Shown: positions 12,453 to 22,240 of the stretch, piece by piece
Numbering within the stretch: the first letter of the stretch is position 1
Layout of the letters: each line of letters starts with the position of its first letter
DNA from: a virus
Virus record (IMG/VR): IMGVR_UViG_3300047409_000303
Span: 1-42,643 of that record
DNA: 42,643 nt
Reading direction: 5' to 3' (one strand)
The notes under the pieces: model-generated
What the model saw: only the letters and a program-made list of their open reading frames with translations
Database searches by the model: none
What the model was told of the DNA's origin: nothing
Program-made: the position numbers and the translations under genes

Positions 12453-14737
12453 TAGAAGCCCGCCGGTTCGAAGCTCAGTTCGACCGTCTCGCCAGCGCCG
12501 GGAGTCGTCTTGACCGTGACGCTCTGAAGCACGAGATCCGCCTGGACAGCGAAGCACGGCTCGTCGAGCCGCAGCCGGAACATGATCCCGGGGATGAGTT
12601 GCGCCATCGTCACTCCCGCGTCGGGGGACAGGCTGATCTTGTCGAGCAGAAGCGGCGTGCCGCCGAGGCTCGCGGCCTTCTGCGTGGCGCTTCCCTGCGC
12701 GCTGCCGGAGTCGCTGAGCGGCTGCGTGCTCAAGCCTTCGAGCAGCCCGAACTCGAGCTGATCGGCGGTGAACACGCCGCCGGGAGGAGTCGCGGAGCCG
12801 AGCGTCCACACCGGCTTCGGAGCCTCTTTATAGAACGAGTAGTCGCCGCCGCTCTGCTGGTTCGCGACCACGCTCCGGTTCACCTGGTCGAGGCCGCTGA
12901 GGTTGATCGCGGGCGGATCCGCGAGGGAGTAGTCGCGCAGCGTGAAGCTCGGCAGCGGAGTCCACACCTCGAAGTCGTCGAAGTAGATCCCGTGGCTGTC
13001 GATCGGAGCGCCGGTGGCGGTGATCGTGATCGGCATCGTCGTCGCCGTCGCGGTGAAGAACACGCCGACCTGGATCCACTGCGCGCGTCCGCGGTTCTCG
13101 TTCGTCGGACCGGTCGCCTGCCCGTACACGTACCAGGAGAACACGCTGCTCTCGTCGCTGCCGACCTTGATCACGCCGTCGTCGTTCGACACTTGCGCCG
13201 CGTCGAGGGCGCTGCTCGTGCCTCGCAGCCAACACCGCAACTGGTACGACTGGCCGACGACGAGCCCGGTCATCGAGCCGGTCACGTTCGGAGGCGCAGC
13301 GGTCCGGCCCGAGGCGACGCCGGAGTGGAACACCGCCGTGTCGCGCGTGAAGCCCGCCCATCCGGAGGCGTCTATCTCGAACGTCGGGTTCGTGACCGGG
13401 TTCGGGAACACCGCTTGCCACGTCGCGTGGTTGATGTACCCGTTGCGGCCGACGACCGTCCAGTCCAGCGGACCCTTCGCGAGGTCGCGGATCTCCGGCC
13501 CGACCGGCTTGAACTGCGCCGGGCTATAGGTGCGCTGAACGAGGTCGAGCGGGCGCGCGCCGTTCTGCGCGAAGAACAGGAATATCTGCCCGGTGATGCC
13601 GATATAGCTCGTCTCGACGCTGCCGCCGTCGAGGCTCAGTTCGAGCAGCACGACGTCGGAGTTCTCGCTGCCCTGGTTCGCCTGCGTCCCGCCCCACTGG
13701 TGACCGAAGTGCACGAACCTCCGGTCGAGCCACGCGCTCACGTCCCTGCCCTTGATCTGAAGCGTCGGGCCGTCCAGGATGATCTCGTTGATCGGCCCGA
13801 GCCACGCGCGTACGTCGTCGCGGTAGATGTGGAGTTCGTGCTTCCACGGCCGGACGGTGTTCAGGATCGCGCAGCACGCCGGGTCGCGAGCGATCGCCTG
13901 CCCGTCGAGCGTCACCGCGCCGAGGCTCGTGTCGCTCCGGACGCGGTTGTACTCGACCGCGGTGATGTTCGGCAGGTCGATCACGCGGCTCCCGCCGCCG
14001 CGAGTCCATATCTCCGCGCGAGCGTCGCCGCAGCCGAGGCGGTTCGCGGGGAACACCGCCGCCGCCGCGGCGACGATCTGGAGCGTGCCCTGGATCGACG
14101 CGGAGCCGATCCGCGTCCACGTCTCCCCGAGCGTCAAGTTCCCCGCGACGTTCGGGTCGAGCCACGGACCGGTGCTGCCGGGGATCTCCTGCGTCCAGTC
14201 CTTCGCGATCTGCTGGACGCTGTTGACGAGCATCCGCGTATGGAGGATCCTGCCGGGCGCTCCGTGGCTGTCGGCGTCCGTTCCGATGCGCAGCACGGGA
14301 GCGGTGCCGCTCGTCGCCTGCGGCGTCGCAGACAGCCCGGTGGACTGCGGCTGTAGCAGCGAGAACGTCAAGCCGTCGGTGCTCGCGAAGAAGCTGAACA
14401 ATCCGGCTTGCAGCGAGTGCACGATCCGCAGCCAATGCTCGCTGCCGTTCACCCACCCGGGAGCGGGGCAGGTGACAGTCAGGATGCCGCCGACGTTGTT
14501 GTAGAAGTCGTACTCGATGACTCCCGCGGCGGTCAGTCCGAGCCAGAACCGCGAGCCCGCGCCGCCGCCCGCGGTGTACTGGCTAATCAGAGGCTGAAGC
14601 GACCCGTTCGCGTAGCTGTTGAGCTGGAGCCGCTGCGTGATCGTGTAGTTGCCGTTGGTCGTCGGGTTGACCGCGAACGCGGGGTTGTCCGGCGTGCTCG
14701 CTCCGCTCGTCGCGTTCGGGACGTCGAGGTAACTCAC
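12452..14737 (-). CDS. Minor tail protein with lectin-like domain, 761 aa
   Basis: A large beta-rich protein starting at GTG. The first 200 residues (NGNYTITQRLQLNSYANG, then SEHWLRIVHSLQAGLFSFFA) resemble a concanavalin/laminin-G sandwich. A middle stretch (EIWTRGGGSRVIDLPNIT) is typical of actinophage minor tail proteins. Around residues 430-590 is a carbohydrate-binding-like module (NPTFEIDASGWAGFTRDTAV). It lies directly after the 782-aa tail gene and before the collar protein, so it is placed at the tail tip. Host receptor binding is inferred from position and folds. Confidence 0.75.
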   Translation of the reverse strand: MSYLDVPNATSGASTPDNPAFAVNPTTNGNYTITQRLQLNSYANGSLQPLISQYTAGGGAGSRFWLGLTAAGVIEYDFYNNVGGILTVTCPAPGWVNGSEHWLRIVHSLQAGLFSFFASTDGLTFSLLQPQSTGLSATPQATSGTAPVLRIGTDADSHGAPGRILHTRMLVNSVQQIAKDWTQEIPGSTGPWLDPNVAGNLTLGETWTRIGSASIQGTLQIVAAAAAVFPANRLGCGDARAEIWTRGGGSRVIDLPNITAVEYNRVRSDTSLGAVTLDGQAIARDPACCAILNTVRPWKHELHIYRDDVRAWLGPINEIILDGPTLQIKGRDVSAWLDRRFVHFGHQWGGTQANQGSENSDVVLLELSLDGGSVETSYIGITGQIFLFFAQNGARPLDLVQRTYSPAQFKPVGPEIRDLAKGPLDWTVVGRNGYINHATWQAVFPNPVTNPTFEIDASGWAGFTRDTAVFHSGVASGRTAAPPNVTGSMTGLVVGQSYQLRCWLRGTSSALDAAQVSNDDGVIKVGSDESSVFSWYVYGQATGPTNENRGRAQWIQVGVFFTATATTMPITITATGAPIDSHGIYFDDFEVWTPLPSFTLRDYSLADPPAINLSGLDQVNRSVVANQQSGGDYSFYKEAPKPVWTLGSATPPGGVFTADQLEFGLLEGLSTQPLSDSGSAQGSATQKAASLGGTPLLLDKISLSPDAGVTMAQLIPGIMFRLRLDEPCFAVQADLVLQSVTVKTTPGAGETVELSFEPAGF

Positions 14738-14740
14738 GCG

Positions 14741-17089
14741 CTACCTCTGCCGCTGCTGGAACGCCACGCTGATCGTGGACAGGTAGAGAGTCGTATCGTC
14801 TCCCCACACTTGCAGGCAGCCCGCGCCCTGGCCGGCGCATTGATCGACCCACCCGAGCGGCGTGTTGATCGGGCTCGATAGGTACTGGCTGCCGTCTACG
14901 CTCGTCGCTCCGGTGACAAGCGACGTGAACCGGCTCGTGCGCCGCGAGGCGTCCACGACGAGCGTCCCTCCGGGCGTGCCCATCTCGATGAAGTCCGTCG
15001 AGTCGCTGTAGTCGATCGAGTACCAGTTATCCCACTCCTCCGAGGTAGAGGCGGGAGCCGTGTTGATACCCGGCTGCACGGGACTGGAGATGGCGTTCAC
15101 GGTGCCGACGTTCGCTCGCAGCGGGCGGGTGAGCATCGCGTTCGTGGCGGGATCGACGAGGTAGCCGCGCAAGTCGAAGCCTTGCTGCCCGATGAGCGGG
15201 AACGCCTCGACGATGATCAGGTACGTCGTGTTGATCGCCGGGGTGAACGCCACGCTGTCGCCTTGGAGGACGCCGTTCGCGTCGTTCGACAACGCGAAGA
15301 AGTTCGAGCCGATGCCGCCGTTCGTGCTGATCAGGTACGCGCCGAAGCTGCCGTTGAACGTGACGCCCCATACGCCGTTCGTGATCGTCGCGGCGGTCTT
15401 GATCGTCGCTTGCGCCTTGCCGCCGAAGTACGCGATGTTCTTCCCCGCGGAGTCCTTCGACCGCTTGATGTTCCTGCCCGAGCCAGCGTTCAGTCCGGTG
15501 ACGGTCGGCTTGAGCTTCCCGCCGGTGATCGCGAAGTCCCCGGCGTGCGCGACTGTCCAGCGCGTCGCGAGGTCGTCCACGCTGAAGTCGTCGCTCTGGA
15601 AGCAGTCCACCCCGGCCTTGTATTGGACGCGGACGCCGTTGCTGGTCTGGATCGTGACGGGGTTCGCGTTCGGGCTGGTGAGCGTCACGATCGGACTAAC
15701 GATCCCGACGCTCACGGCGGGCATCGGGAACGTCAGCGGCTCTTTCGGGAACACGCCGTAATTCGTGCCCGTCGCGGCGCTGAAGTTCGTCACGCCCGGG
15801 CTGGTGCCGCTCTCTGTCATGCCGAGCCCGACGCTGCCGCTCGCGGGGACTACCGGGTCGTACATCGCCGCGAGGTGGATCCACGGACCCGCGCCCGCCG
15901 CCTGCCGCCACGCCTCGATGAGGTTCCCGCGACAAGTGAGCATGTATCGGTCGCCGACCGCGGCGGTGTGCGACACCGGGACCGAGAACAACGTGTATGG
16001 GGAGCCGACGCCTGCGCGGCCGAGGGTCACGAAGTCCCCGCCGCTCGCGGCGAAGTGAAGCTCCATGACGTTCGCGCTGCCGGTCAAGATCCCCGGGTTC
16101 GTGATCCGGGCCATCAGAGTGACCTTCGCGCCGCCGTTGTTATCGCCGCGCGTCCCGAGCGTGACCATGACCGCCTGGTCGGCCGCGAGGGGACCGGCGT
16201 TCCAGTACGCGCCGCCGTTCTGCGAGCCGGTCGAAGTGAGCGCGAACTGGTTGCTGATGATCTTCAGCTGCGGTCCGAACCCGACGAGCGGGCTGCTCGT
16301 CCACGACGCGCTCGGCGGAGGCCCGGCGTTCGCCCGCGTGCCGGAGTCCAGCAACGCCGGGACAGGCGGGGCGATGCCTCCGGGGACGACCGGCGGGAAT
16401 ACGCTCGACCCGCTCGACTGGAAGTTCACCGGCGCGCTACCCGCAGCTGGCCGCGTGTAGAGGTACGGGGACTGGCTCGCTATGTCGAACTCGATGCCGT
16501 CGTAATCGCAACAGTTCCAGCCGCCGTTATCCGTCCGCGTGACTCCCTTGACAAGCGCCGCTTCGTACATGATCCGCTCGCCGCGCGTGTCGTTCAACCC
16601 GTCGAGGGGAGGGCAGGATTCGCGGACGCGGATGGTGCGCTGCGAGCATCCGAGGCAGTCACTCCCGAGCTTCGAGTACAACCAGTGCCGACCGTACTCC
16701 AGCCCCGCGCACGTCGAGGCGACGAGGAGGCCATCGACGTGAAGGTTCCGCGCGGCGAACTGCTCCGGGCCGATCACGCCACCGCCGAGGCTGCCGAACC
16801 GCTGGCTGATCGTCCGCTTGATGTCGAGCGTCTGGAAGTCGAGCTTGCTGATGAGGCCGAGGAACTCGGCGCTCTCCGGGATCGTCGCGTCGTACCACGG
16901 AGCCGGGTCCGTCTGCGGAGCGACGAACGGGCCGACGCCGCCGATCTCGCGGGCGAGCACCGGGCACGGGTACACCTCCGGGACAGTCCAGTTCACGCCG
17001 CCGAGGCCGCGCCGGAGGTACTCCAGCGTGCGGTACCCGTTCGCGATCTCCACGCCGTCAATGTCGATGAATGGAAGCTCGCCGCTCAT
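14741..17089 (-). CDS. Minor tail protein, 782 aa
   Basis: Follows the tape measure gene with a TGATG overlap. It begins MSGELPFIDIDGVEIANGYR and has LGCSQRTIRVRESCPPLDG and NGGWNCCDYDGIEFDIASQS, a Cys-rich core often seen in actinophage tail-tip proteins. The later half is a beta-rich region (VMVTLGTRGDNNGGAKVTLM) with possible laminin-G-like folds. The position is that of the distal tail protein or tail hub. No enzymatic motif is seen. Confidence 0.7.
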   Translation of the reverse strand: MSGELPFIDIDGVEIANGYRTLEYLRRGLGGVNWTVPEVYPCPVLAREIGGVGPFVAPQTDPAPWYDATIPESAEFLGLISKLDFQTLDIKRTISQRFGSLGGGVIGPEQFAARNLHVDGLLVASTCAGLEYGRHWLYSKLGSDCLGCSQRTIRVRESCPPLDGLNDTRGERIMYEAALVKGVTRTDNGGWNCCDYDGIEFDIASQSPYLYTRPAAGSAPVNFQSSGSSVFPPVVPGGIAPPVPALLDSGTRANAGPPPSASWTSSPLVGFGPQLKIISNQFALTSTGSQNGGAYWNAGPLAADQAVMVTLGTRGDNNGGAKVTLMARITNPGILTGSANVMELHFAASGGDFVTLGRAGVGSPYTLFSVPVSHTAAVGDRYMLTCRGNLIEAWRQAAGAGPWIHLAAMYDPVVPASGSVGLGMTESGTSPGVTNFSAATGTNYGVFPKEPLTFPMPAVSVGIVSPIVTLTSPNANPVTIQTSNGVRVQYKAGVDCFQSDDFSVDDLATRWTVAHAGDFAITGGKLKPTVTGLNAGSGRNIKRSKDSAGKNIAYFGGKAQATIKTAATITNGVWGVTFNGSFGAYLISTNGGIGSNFFALSNDANGVLQGDSVAFTPAINTTYLIIVEAFPLIGQQGFDLRGYLVDPATNAMLTRPLRANVGTVNAISSPVQPGINTAPASTSEEWDNWYSIDYSDSTDFIEMGTPGGTLVVDASRRTSRFTSLVTGATSVDGSQYLSSPINTPLGWVDQCAGQGAGCLQVWGDDTTLYLSTISVAFQQRQR

Positions 17090-20000
17090 CAGCGCCTCGC
17101 CTTATAGGTGCTCGCGCTCGCCCCTGCGACCGCGACGACGTTCACGTCCGTCGAGGAGTCGGGCTTCTGCGCCGTCGCCTGAGTGTGCTTCTCGATGCGC
17201 TCCAGGAGCATCTCGATTCGCTGCATGCCGTACCCGCCGGTCGGCGTACCCGCCGCCGTCCCGGCGAGGCCCGCGCGGATCCCTCCCGCGTCCGGCGTCA
17301 CCGCCGCGCCGAGCTTCGCGCTGAGCCCGCTCGCGTCGAAGCCCCGGAGTAGCGTCGGAGCGAGACGCGTCCACCACGAGTCGAGGTCGCTCATCGGTCC
17401 CTTCTCCGTCGGGCTCTTGACCTTCAGGTGCGCCGCGATCACCGCCGCGACGGCTGCGGCGGCAGCGCCCACGGTCGGGATCGAGGCGCGCAACGCCGCG
17501 GCCAAGTCCTCGCCGATGCTATTGCCGCTCGCAGTCGCCATCCGCGCAAGCTCGGCGTAGTGCAGATCCCACGCGTGCTGGACGTTCTGTAGGTGCAGGA
17601 GCGTCCGGTCGTGCATCGACTTCAAGTGATCGCTGAGCCGCTGGTACTCGGCGTCCTTCGCGACGCGCTCTTTATCCGCCTTCTGCTGGAGATAGAACGC
17701 GTCCTTCGCGGCTTGCGCGTCGTTCAGCGCCTGCTTCGCGTTGAGCGTGTCGTTGTCGAAGCCCGCCTGCGCAGCCGCCTGAGCATCGGCGTCCGCTGCC
17801 TGCTGAGTGGTGATCGCCGCGCCTGCCTGCGCCTGCTGAGCGAGCGCGGTCTGCCACGTGTTGTACTGGTCGAGCAGCGTCGTCGCGTTCGAGTCCGCCG
17901 AGGCTGCGACCTTCGCGTCGTCGAGCGCGTTCGCCGCGGCGATGAACGTCGCCTGATCCGTGAGCCCCTGGTCGAACAAGCTCTTGGTGTTGTTGAACGC
18001 CTGCTGAGCAGCGATCAGGCTGGTGGCGATCGGGTCCGTTGCGCTCGCAGCCATGCCCTTGTTGAACGTGTTCCCGGCGAGCAGAGCGTCGTCCGTGTTG
18101 CTCTGGAGCGTCGCTCGGAGCGCGGCCATGTTCGCCGCCTGCTGAGCGAGGAGCTGGCTCCACGCCGCCGCCTGCTTCGCGGGGAGACTCGCGAGCGCCG
18201 CCGCCGCCGCGGACACGTCGCCCTCGACCTTCGCGACCGCCGCCGCCGCCTGCGCCTGCGCGATCTTGAACTCGGTCGGCGTCAGCTTCGCCTTCCACGA
18301 GTCGAGCCGCGCCTGCGCCTTCGTGAACCCCGCGTCGATGGTCTTGGTGGCGTGATCGACCTGAGCGTCGAACGCGGCCTGAGCGGCGGTGATCCACGTC
18401 TTATACGCCGTCTGGATCGCTGGCAGTTCTTTCTTCGTCGCCGCGCCCAGCCGCTCGGCGATCTTGTGCACCGCCGCTTCGGCTTGCGGAGCGAGCTTGT
18501 CGAACCCGTCCACGAGCCCGCTGATCGCACCCTTCGCGATCGGCTGGCCGATGAACCTCTTGCCGCCCTCCTCGACGGGGCTGAACGGGCTCAGGTGGCT
18601 GAGGCCGCTCTTGATCTCGTGCTCGGCTGCGCTCTTGATCATCCCGCCGAGCCCGGCGATTCCACTGATCGCGCCGTTCTTGATCGCGGAGCCGATCGAA
18701 GCGGCGAGGCCGAACGCCTGCCCGACGACCTGGTTCAACGCGGAGCTAACGGCTCCCCACAACGCGCCGGCCAGTCCGGAGAGCGCAGACACGGCGCTCT
18801 TGATGCCGTTGCCGATCGCCTCGCCGATCATCCTCGCCAGCGCGCCAGCGGTACCAGCGAGGCCGCGCAGGACAGACCCGATCATGCTCACCAGACCGTT
18901 CAGGATGTCCCTGACGATGTTCTTCAGTTCGCCCCACGCCGCTCCCCACCGGCCGTGGATCAGGTCGCTGAACAGTCGGATGACGTCCGCGATGACGTTG
19001 AGCTCGGTCTGCACGTACGTCTTGACTACCTGCAATCCAGCGCGAGCGAGAGGTCCGAATACGCTCCAGATTGCATCCCAATGCGCGCGGATCTGATCGA
19101 CGATGGTGCTGACGATCGTCGCGATGCTCTGCACGACGGTACGGATCGCGGTCGCCGCCTGCTGGAGCACCGCGACGACTTGCGGGCCGAAGCGGTTCCA
19201 CGCCGCGATCGCAGCGGGGATGATCGTCTGGCTGATGTAGTTGAACGCCGCGACCGCTCCGGCTCGGATCCCCGCCCACGCTCCGTCCATGATCGCGCGA
19301 GCGGTCGCGCTGCGCTGGTACAGAAGCGTCAGGCCGACGACGAGCGCGGCTATCGCGATGATCACGAGGCCGATCGGGTTCGCCGTCATCACGGCGTTCA
19401 GCGCGGCTTGCGCGATCGTGTACACCTTCACCGCCGTCGTCAGGACGACGAACGCCGCGGCTCCGATACCGATGGCTATCGCGACTTGCCTCCACGACCC
19501 GATGTTCTCGGTGATGAAGTTCCCTATGTCCTGGAGCACCTTCGCGACGTCGCCGAGGACGGTCGTAACGATCGCGACCGCGGCCGGGAGGTTCTCCGCG
19601 AGCATGCGGATGAACACGGTGAGCACCGGGATCATCTTCAACCCGATCTCCAGCTGGATCGTCTCGATCGTCGAGCGCAGCCCGGCCATCGCGCCGTTGA
19701 AGCCCTTGCTCTGAGCGTTCGCGAGTTGCTGCGCCTGCCCCGCCCTCGTGACCGCGGCGTGCTGCTTGTCCCACTGCTCCGTCGTCTGCCCGAGGATGAT
19801 CGACGCGGCGCGCGAGGCGTCGCTCCCGAAGATCGTGTTCAGCGTCGCCTGTCGCTGCTCCTGGCTCATCGCGCGGAGCTTCGGTCCCATCTGCTCGATT
19901 ACGCCGCGCATGCCGATGAACTTCCCGGCCGCGTCGAACGTGTGGACGCCCATGTCCTGCATCGCCTGCTTCGCCTGCTTGGTGTGCGGATTGAGGCGCT

Positions 20001-20679
20001 GAAGCATCGTCTTGAGGCTCGTCCCGGCGTCGCTGCCTTTGATCCCGGCGTTCGCCATCGCGGCGATCGCGGTCGTCGCGTCGCCGATGGGGATCCCGAG
20101 GCCGTGGAACGACTGCCCGGACTGCTGAAGCGCGAGCCCGACTTCGCTCATCGATGCGGTCGAGGCGTTCGCCGCTCCGGCGAAGTCATCGACGACGGTC
20201 CCGGCGTCCTTCGCTCGCAGGCCGAACGCGTGCAGCGAGTCGGCGGTGAGCGTCGCGGCGGTGGCGTTGTCGATCTGCGCCGCGGCGGACAGGAGAAGCA
20301 CGCCGTGCGCAGCCTCCATCGACTGCTTCATCGTGAACCCGCCCTTGCCCATCTCCAGCATCGCCGTCGCCGCGTCGTTCGCGCTCGTCGCGGGGAGGCG
20401 GAGATCCGCGCCGAGCGCGATCGCCTTCGCCTGCACGTCCTTAAGCGTCACGCCGCCGCTCTGCGCCGTCGCCTGTAGGACGTTCAGGGTCTGCTGGAAG
20501 TCCCCGGCGCTCTTGATCGGGTCGATGAACAACGCCTTCCCGATCGCGAGCCCGCCGAGCGCCGCCGCCGCTCCGGTAGCGATCTTCTTCACGGAGCCCA
20601 TGACGCCGCTCTCGACCTGGCTGTGGAAGCCCTTCGTGTCGGCGGTGATCCGTACGGCTTCCTCAGCGAGTACGCCCAT
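17089..20679 (-). CDS. Tape measure protein, 1196 aa
   Basis: The N-terminal 300 residues match the phage tail tape measure domain: LFIDPIKSAGDFQQTLNVLQ, LRLPATSANDAATAMLEMGK and ALQQSGQSFHGLGIPIGDA. A hydrophobic stretch lies near residues 390-460 (MTANPIGLVIIAIAALVV), followed by long Ala/Gln-rich coiled coil. At roughly 0.15 nm per residue the tail would be about 180 nm. It overlaps the assembly chaperone stop (TGATG). It occupies the tail lumen during assembly and is probably ejected with the DNA. Confidence 0.95.
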   Translation of the reverse strand: MGVLAEEAVRITADTKGFHSQVESGVMGSVKKIATGAAAALGGLAIGKALFIDPIKSAGDFQQTLNVLQATAQSGGVTLKDVQAKAIALGADLRLPATSANDAATAMLEMGKGGFTMKQSMEAAHGVLLLSAAAQIDNATAATLTADSLHAFGLRAKDAGTVVDDFAGAANASTASMSEVGLALQQSGQSFHGLGIPIGDATTAIAAMANAGIKGSDAGTSLKTMLQRLNPHTKQAKQAMQDMGVHTFDAAGKFIGMRGVIEQMGPKLRAMSQEQRQATLNTIFGSDASRAASIILGQTTEQWDKQHAAVTRAGQAQQLANAQSKGFNGAMAGLRSTIETIQLEIGLKMIPVLTVFIRMLAENLPAAVAIVTTVLGDVAKVLQDIGNFITENIGSWRQVAIAIGIGAAAFVVLTTAVKVYTIAQAALNAVMTANPIGLVIIAIAALVVGLTLLYQRSATARAIMDGAWAGIRAGAVAAFNYISQTIIPAAIAAWNRFGPQVVAVLQQAATAIRTVVQSIATIVSTIVDQIRAHWDAIWSVFGPLARAGLQVVKTYVQTELNVIADVIRLFSDLIHGRWGAAWGELKNIVRDILNGLVSMIGSVLRGLAGTAGALARMIGEAIGNGIKSAVSALSGLAGALWGAVSSALNQVVGQAFGLAASIGSAIKNGAISGIAGLGGMIKSAAEHEIKSGLSHLSPFSPVEEGGKRFIGQPIAKGAISGLVDGFDKLAPQAEAAVHKIAERLGAATKKELPAIQTAYKTWITAAQAAFDAQVDHATKTIDAGFTKAQARLDSWKAKLTPTEFKIAQAQAAAAVAKVEGDVSAAAAALASLPAKQAAAWSQLLAQQAANMAALRATLQSNTDDALLAGNTFNKGMAASATDPIATSLIAAQQAFNNTKSLFDQGLTDQATFIAAANALDDAKVAASADSNATTLLDQYNTWQTALAQQAQAGAAITTQQAADADAQAAAQAGFDNDTLNAKQALNDAQAAKDAFYLQQKADKERVAKDAEYQRLSDHLKSMHDRTLLHLQNVQHAWDLHYAELARMATASGNSIGEDLAAALRASIPTVGAAAAAVAAVIAAHLKVKSPTEKGPMSDLDSWWTRLAPTLLRGFDASGLSAKLGAAVTPDAGGIRAGLAGTAAGTPTGGYGMQRIEMLLERIEKHTQATAQKPDSSTDVNVVAVAGASASTYKARR

Positions 20680-21346
20680 CAGCCTCCCGCCTGCGGCATC
20701 CCGAGAAGCGCCATGAGTTGTTCCGTGCCTCCGCCACCCTCGCCTCCCTGGCTGGGCATTCTAGTGTCCGGCGCTGCTATCGCGACTCGCGGGATCCCCT
20801 CAAGCCACGTATCGAACTCGGCTCGCTCTTTCTCGTCCTTCCCTTCGACTAGCGCGGCATAGACGGCGTTGCAGGACCGGCGGGCGTCAAGGCTGTCAAG
20901 GTCGGCGCTGCCTCGCTGGAGGAGCCACCCGTCGAGGGCATTCCAGTTCCCGGGATCGCTGAGCCATCCGGAGAGTCGGATGGCTGCCCAGTAGGGCGCT
21001 CGACCACGCCCGCGACGAGCCACTGCGTGATCGCCGCGAGATCCTCGAAGCCGATCACGTCGTTCTCGTCGCCCTCGAAGCGCATGACGCGCCACGCGTC
21101 GTCGGTGCTGATCGGCTCTCCCGTGGCGGTGATCTCCGCGCGCGGCTCGACGAGTTCGAGCAGAGCCTCCTCGAAGTTCCGCACGGTGTTCGCGTCGTCT
21201 CCGTCCTGCCCGGCCGTCGCGTACTTGCTCAGCGCCTCCGGCGGGATCGTCGGTCGCCTCCGGAACGTGTACGGGCCGAGCACGAACCGGCGCTCGCTCA
21301 TCGAACGCGCTCGCCTCGCCTCGTTGAAGTCCATCGGTTCGCTCAC
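20679..21346 (-). CDS. Tail assembly chaperone, -1 frameshift product (gpG-T-like)
   Basis: The frame ending at 20679 has no good start of its own and continues the chaperone gene in the -1 frame. Its part reads YWAAIRLSGWLSDPGNWNAL, then DSLDARRSCNAVYAALVEG and EFDTWLEGI, the usual pattern of the second half of actinophage tail assembly chaperones. Ribosomes shift before the upstream stop at 20849. No classic XXXYYYZ heptamer is present; the best slip point I find is prolyl-tRNA moving from CCT to CCC at 20993-20996. The join is therefore predicted, not proven. Confidence 0.65.
20849..21346 (-). CDS. Tail assembly chaperone (gpG-like), 165 aa
   Basis: The GTG at 21346 follows GGAGG. The protein has MDFNEARRARSMSERRFVLG, an acidic helix (TVRNFEEALLELVEPRAEIT), and DVIGFEDLAAITQWLVAGVV, the usual organisation of the short tail assembly chaperone in front of the tape measure gene. 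The last 50 residues (GQPSDSPDGSAIPGTGMPST) look like a low-complexity tail read only without the shift. It coats the tape measure protein during tail assembly. Confidence 0.75.
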   Translation of the reverse strand: MSEPMDFNEARRARSMSERRFVLGPYTFRRRPTIPPEALSKYATAGQDGDDANTVRNFEEALLELVEPRAEITATGEPISTDDAWRVMRFEGDENDVIGFEDLAAITQWLVAGVVERPTGQPSDSPDGSAIPGTGMPSTGGSSSEAAPTLTALTPAGPATPSMPR

Positions 21347-21386
21347 GGTGCCTCCAGTAGTCCGGTTGCCGGGCACCATAGCGACG

Positions 21387-21695
21387 CTATGCACCGCCAC
21401 CGCCGAGCACCTGGTTCAAGCCCTCGACGAGGAACGGCCGTCCGGGCATGTACCGCGTGCCCTCGTGGACGTAAATGGCGTACTCGACGTTCGTGCCGAT
21501 GATCGCCGCGAGCGTCCCGCCGTCGAGGCTCATCCGCCAGTTGATCGACGAGCGCAAACGGCCGGTGTCTACCGGGCAGCGAGCCTTCGCGGCCGTCTCG
21601 ATCTTCGCGGCGTACCGCGCGAGCATCTGCCCCGTAGGACCGTTCGTCGCCTTCAGTAAGCGAGCCGCTTCCGCCTCGTGCCAGATGAACGCCAC
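21387..21695 (-). CDS. HK97 gp10-like tail completion protein, 102 aa
   Basis: Starts at a GTG inside TAGTG at the stop of the gene before. It has ARCPVDTGRLRSSINWRMS, GTNVEYAIYVHEGTRYMPG and RPFLVEGLNQV, the signature of the HK97 gp10 family, which closes the head side of the tail. The order gp10-like, then tail assembly chaperones on the minus strand fits long-tailed phages. Confidence 0.82.
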   Translation of the reverse strand: MAFIWHEAEAARLLKATNGPTGQMLARYAAKIETAAKARCPVDTGRLRSSINWRMSLDGGTLAAIIGTNVEYAIYVHEGTRYMPGRPFLVEGLNQVLGGGGA

Positions 21696-22240
21696 TACGC
21701 GCCCGCAGGGTCGAAGCCGTCGAGCTGGACAACCACGTCGATCGCCCAGCCGAGCGCGCCGCCCTCCGGCGACACGGGCAGAGCGCCGCTCATGTCGTAG
21801 AAGCGGCACGGGAACCCGGCGAACAGAGTGTTCTCGCGGGTCGCCTTCCGCAAGCCGCACCAGAGGCTCCACCCGTCGCGGTACACGACTTGCGCGTCCG
21901 CCTGCACCGCCGTGATCTTCGCGGGGCGGATCGCGACTCCGCCGCTCGGCATCGCCTGCTGGTTCACGCACCGCAACGCCGTCACCGTCAAGGGGACGAC
22001 GGGAACCACGAACGACTTCGGGTCGATCGCGGCGGTGCCGGTACTCGGCCCGCGAGCGAACGGCCCGTACCCGATCGTCCCGGTGTTCACGATCAGGCTG
22101 TCCGGACAGTCGTACGCGGGAGGCCCGTGCGCGACGTACTGATTGGCCGGCGCTCCCGCGGGCGTCGCCGCGAGGATCGCGGCGCTCTTCGCGAGAAGCT
22201 CCTGCGCGATCGCGAACAGGCTGTCGGCGGTGCTAGCCAC
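21695..22240 (-). CDS. Probable tail terminator or neck protein, 181 aa
   Basis: Starts at GTG overlapping the previous stop by eight bases. It is a beta-rich protein (SFVVPVVPLTVTALRCVNQQ and AKITAVQADAQVVYRDGWSL), without a hydrophobic helix. The position between connector genes and the gp10-like gene is that of the tail terminator or a neck protein. The family signature is not strong enough to choose. Confidence 0.6.
   Translation of the reverse strand: MASTADSLFAIAQELLAKSAAILAATPAGAPANQYVAHGPPAYDCPDSLIVNTGTIGYGPFARGPSTGTAAIDPKSFVVPVVPLTVTALRCVNQQAMPSGGVAIRPAKITAVQADAQVVYRDGWSLWCGLRKATRENTLFAGFPCRFYDMSGALPVSPEGGALGWAIDVVVQLDGFDPAGA

Noticed and set aside
12599-20478. Long plus-strand open frames (for example 12599-14356, 15182-17107 and 17593-20478, up to 961 residues)
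   Set aside because: They are antisense to the minor tail and tape measure genes; their Arg/Glu/Val-rich composition is what results from reading GC-rich coding DNA on the opposite strand.
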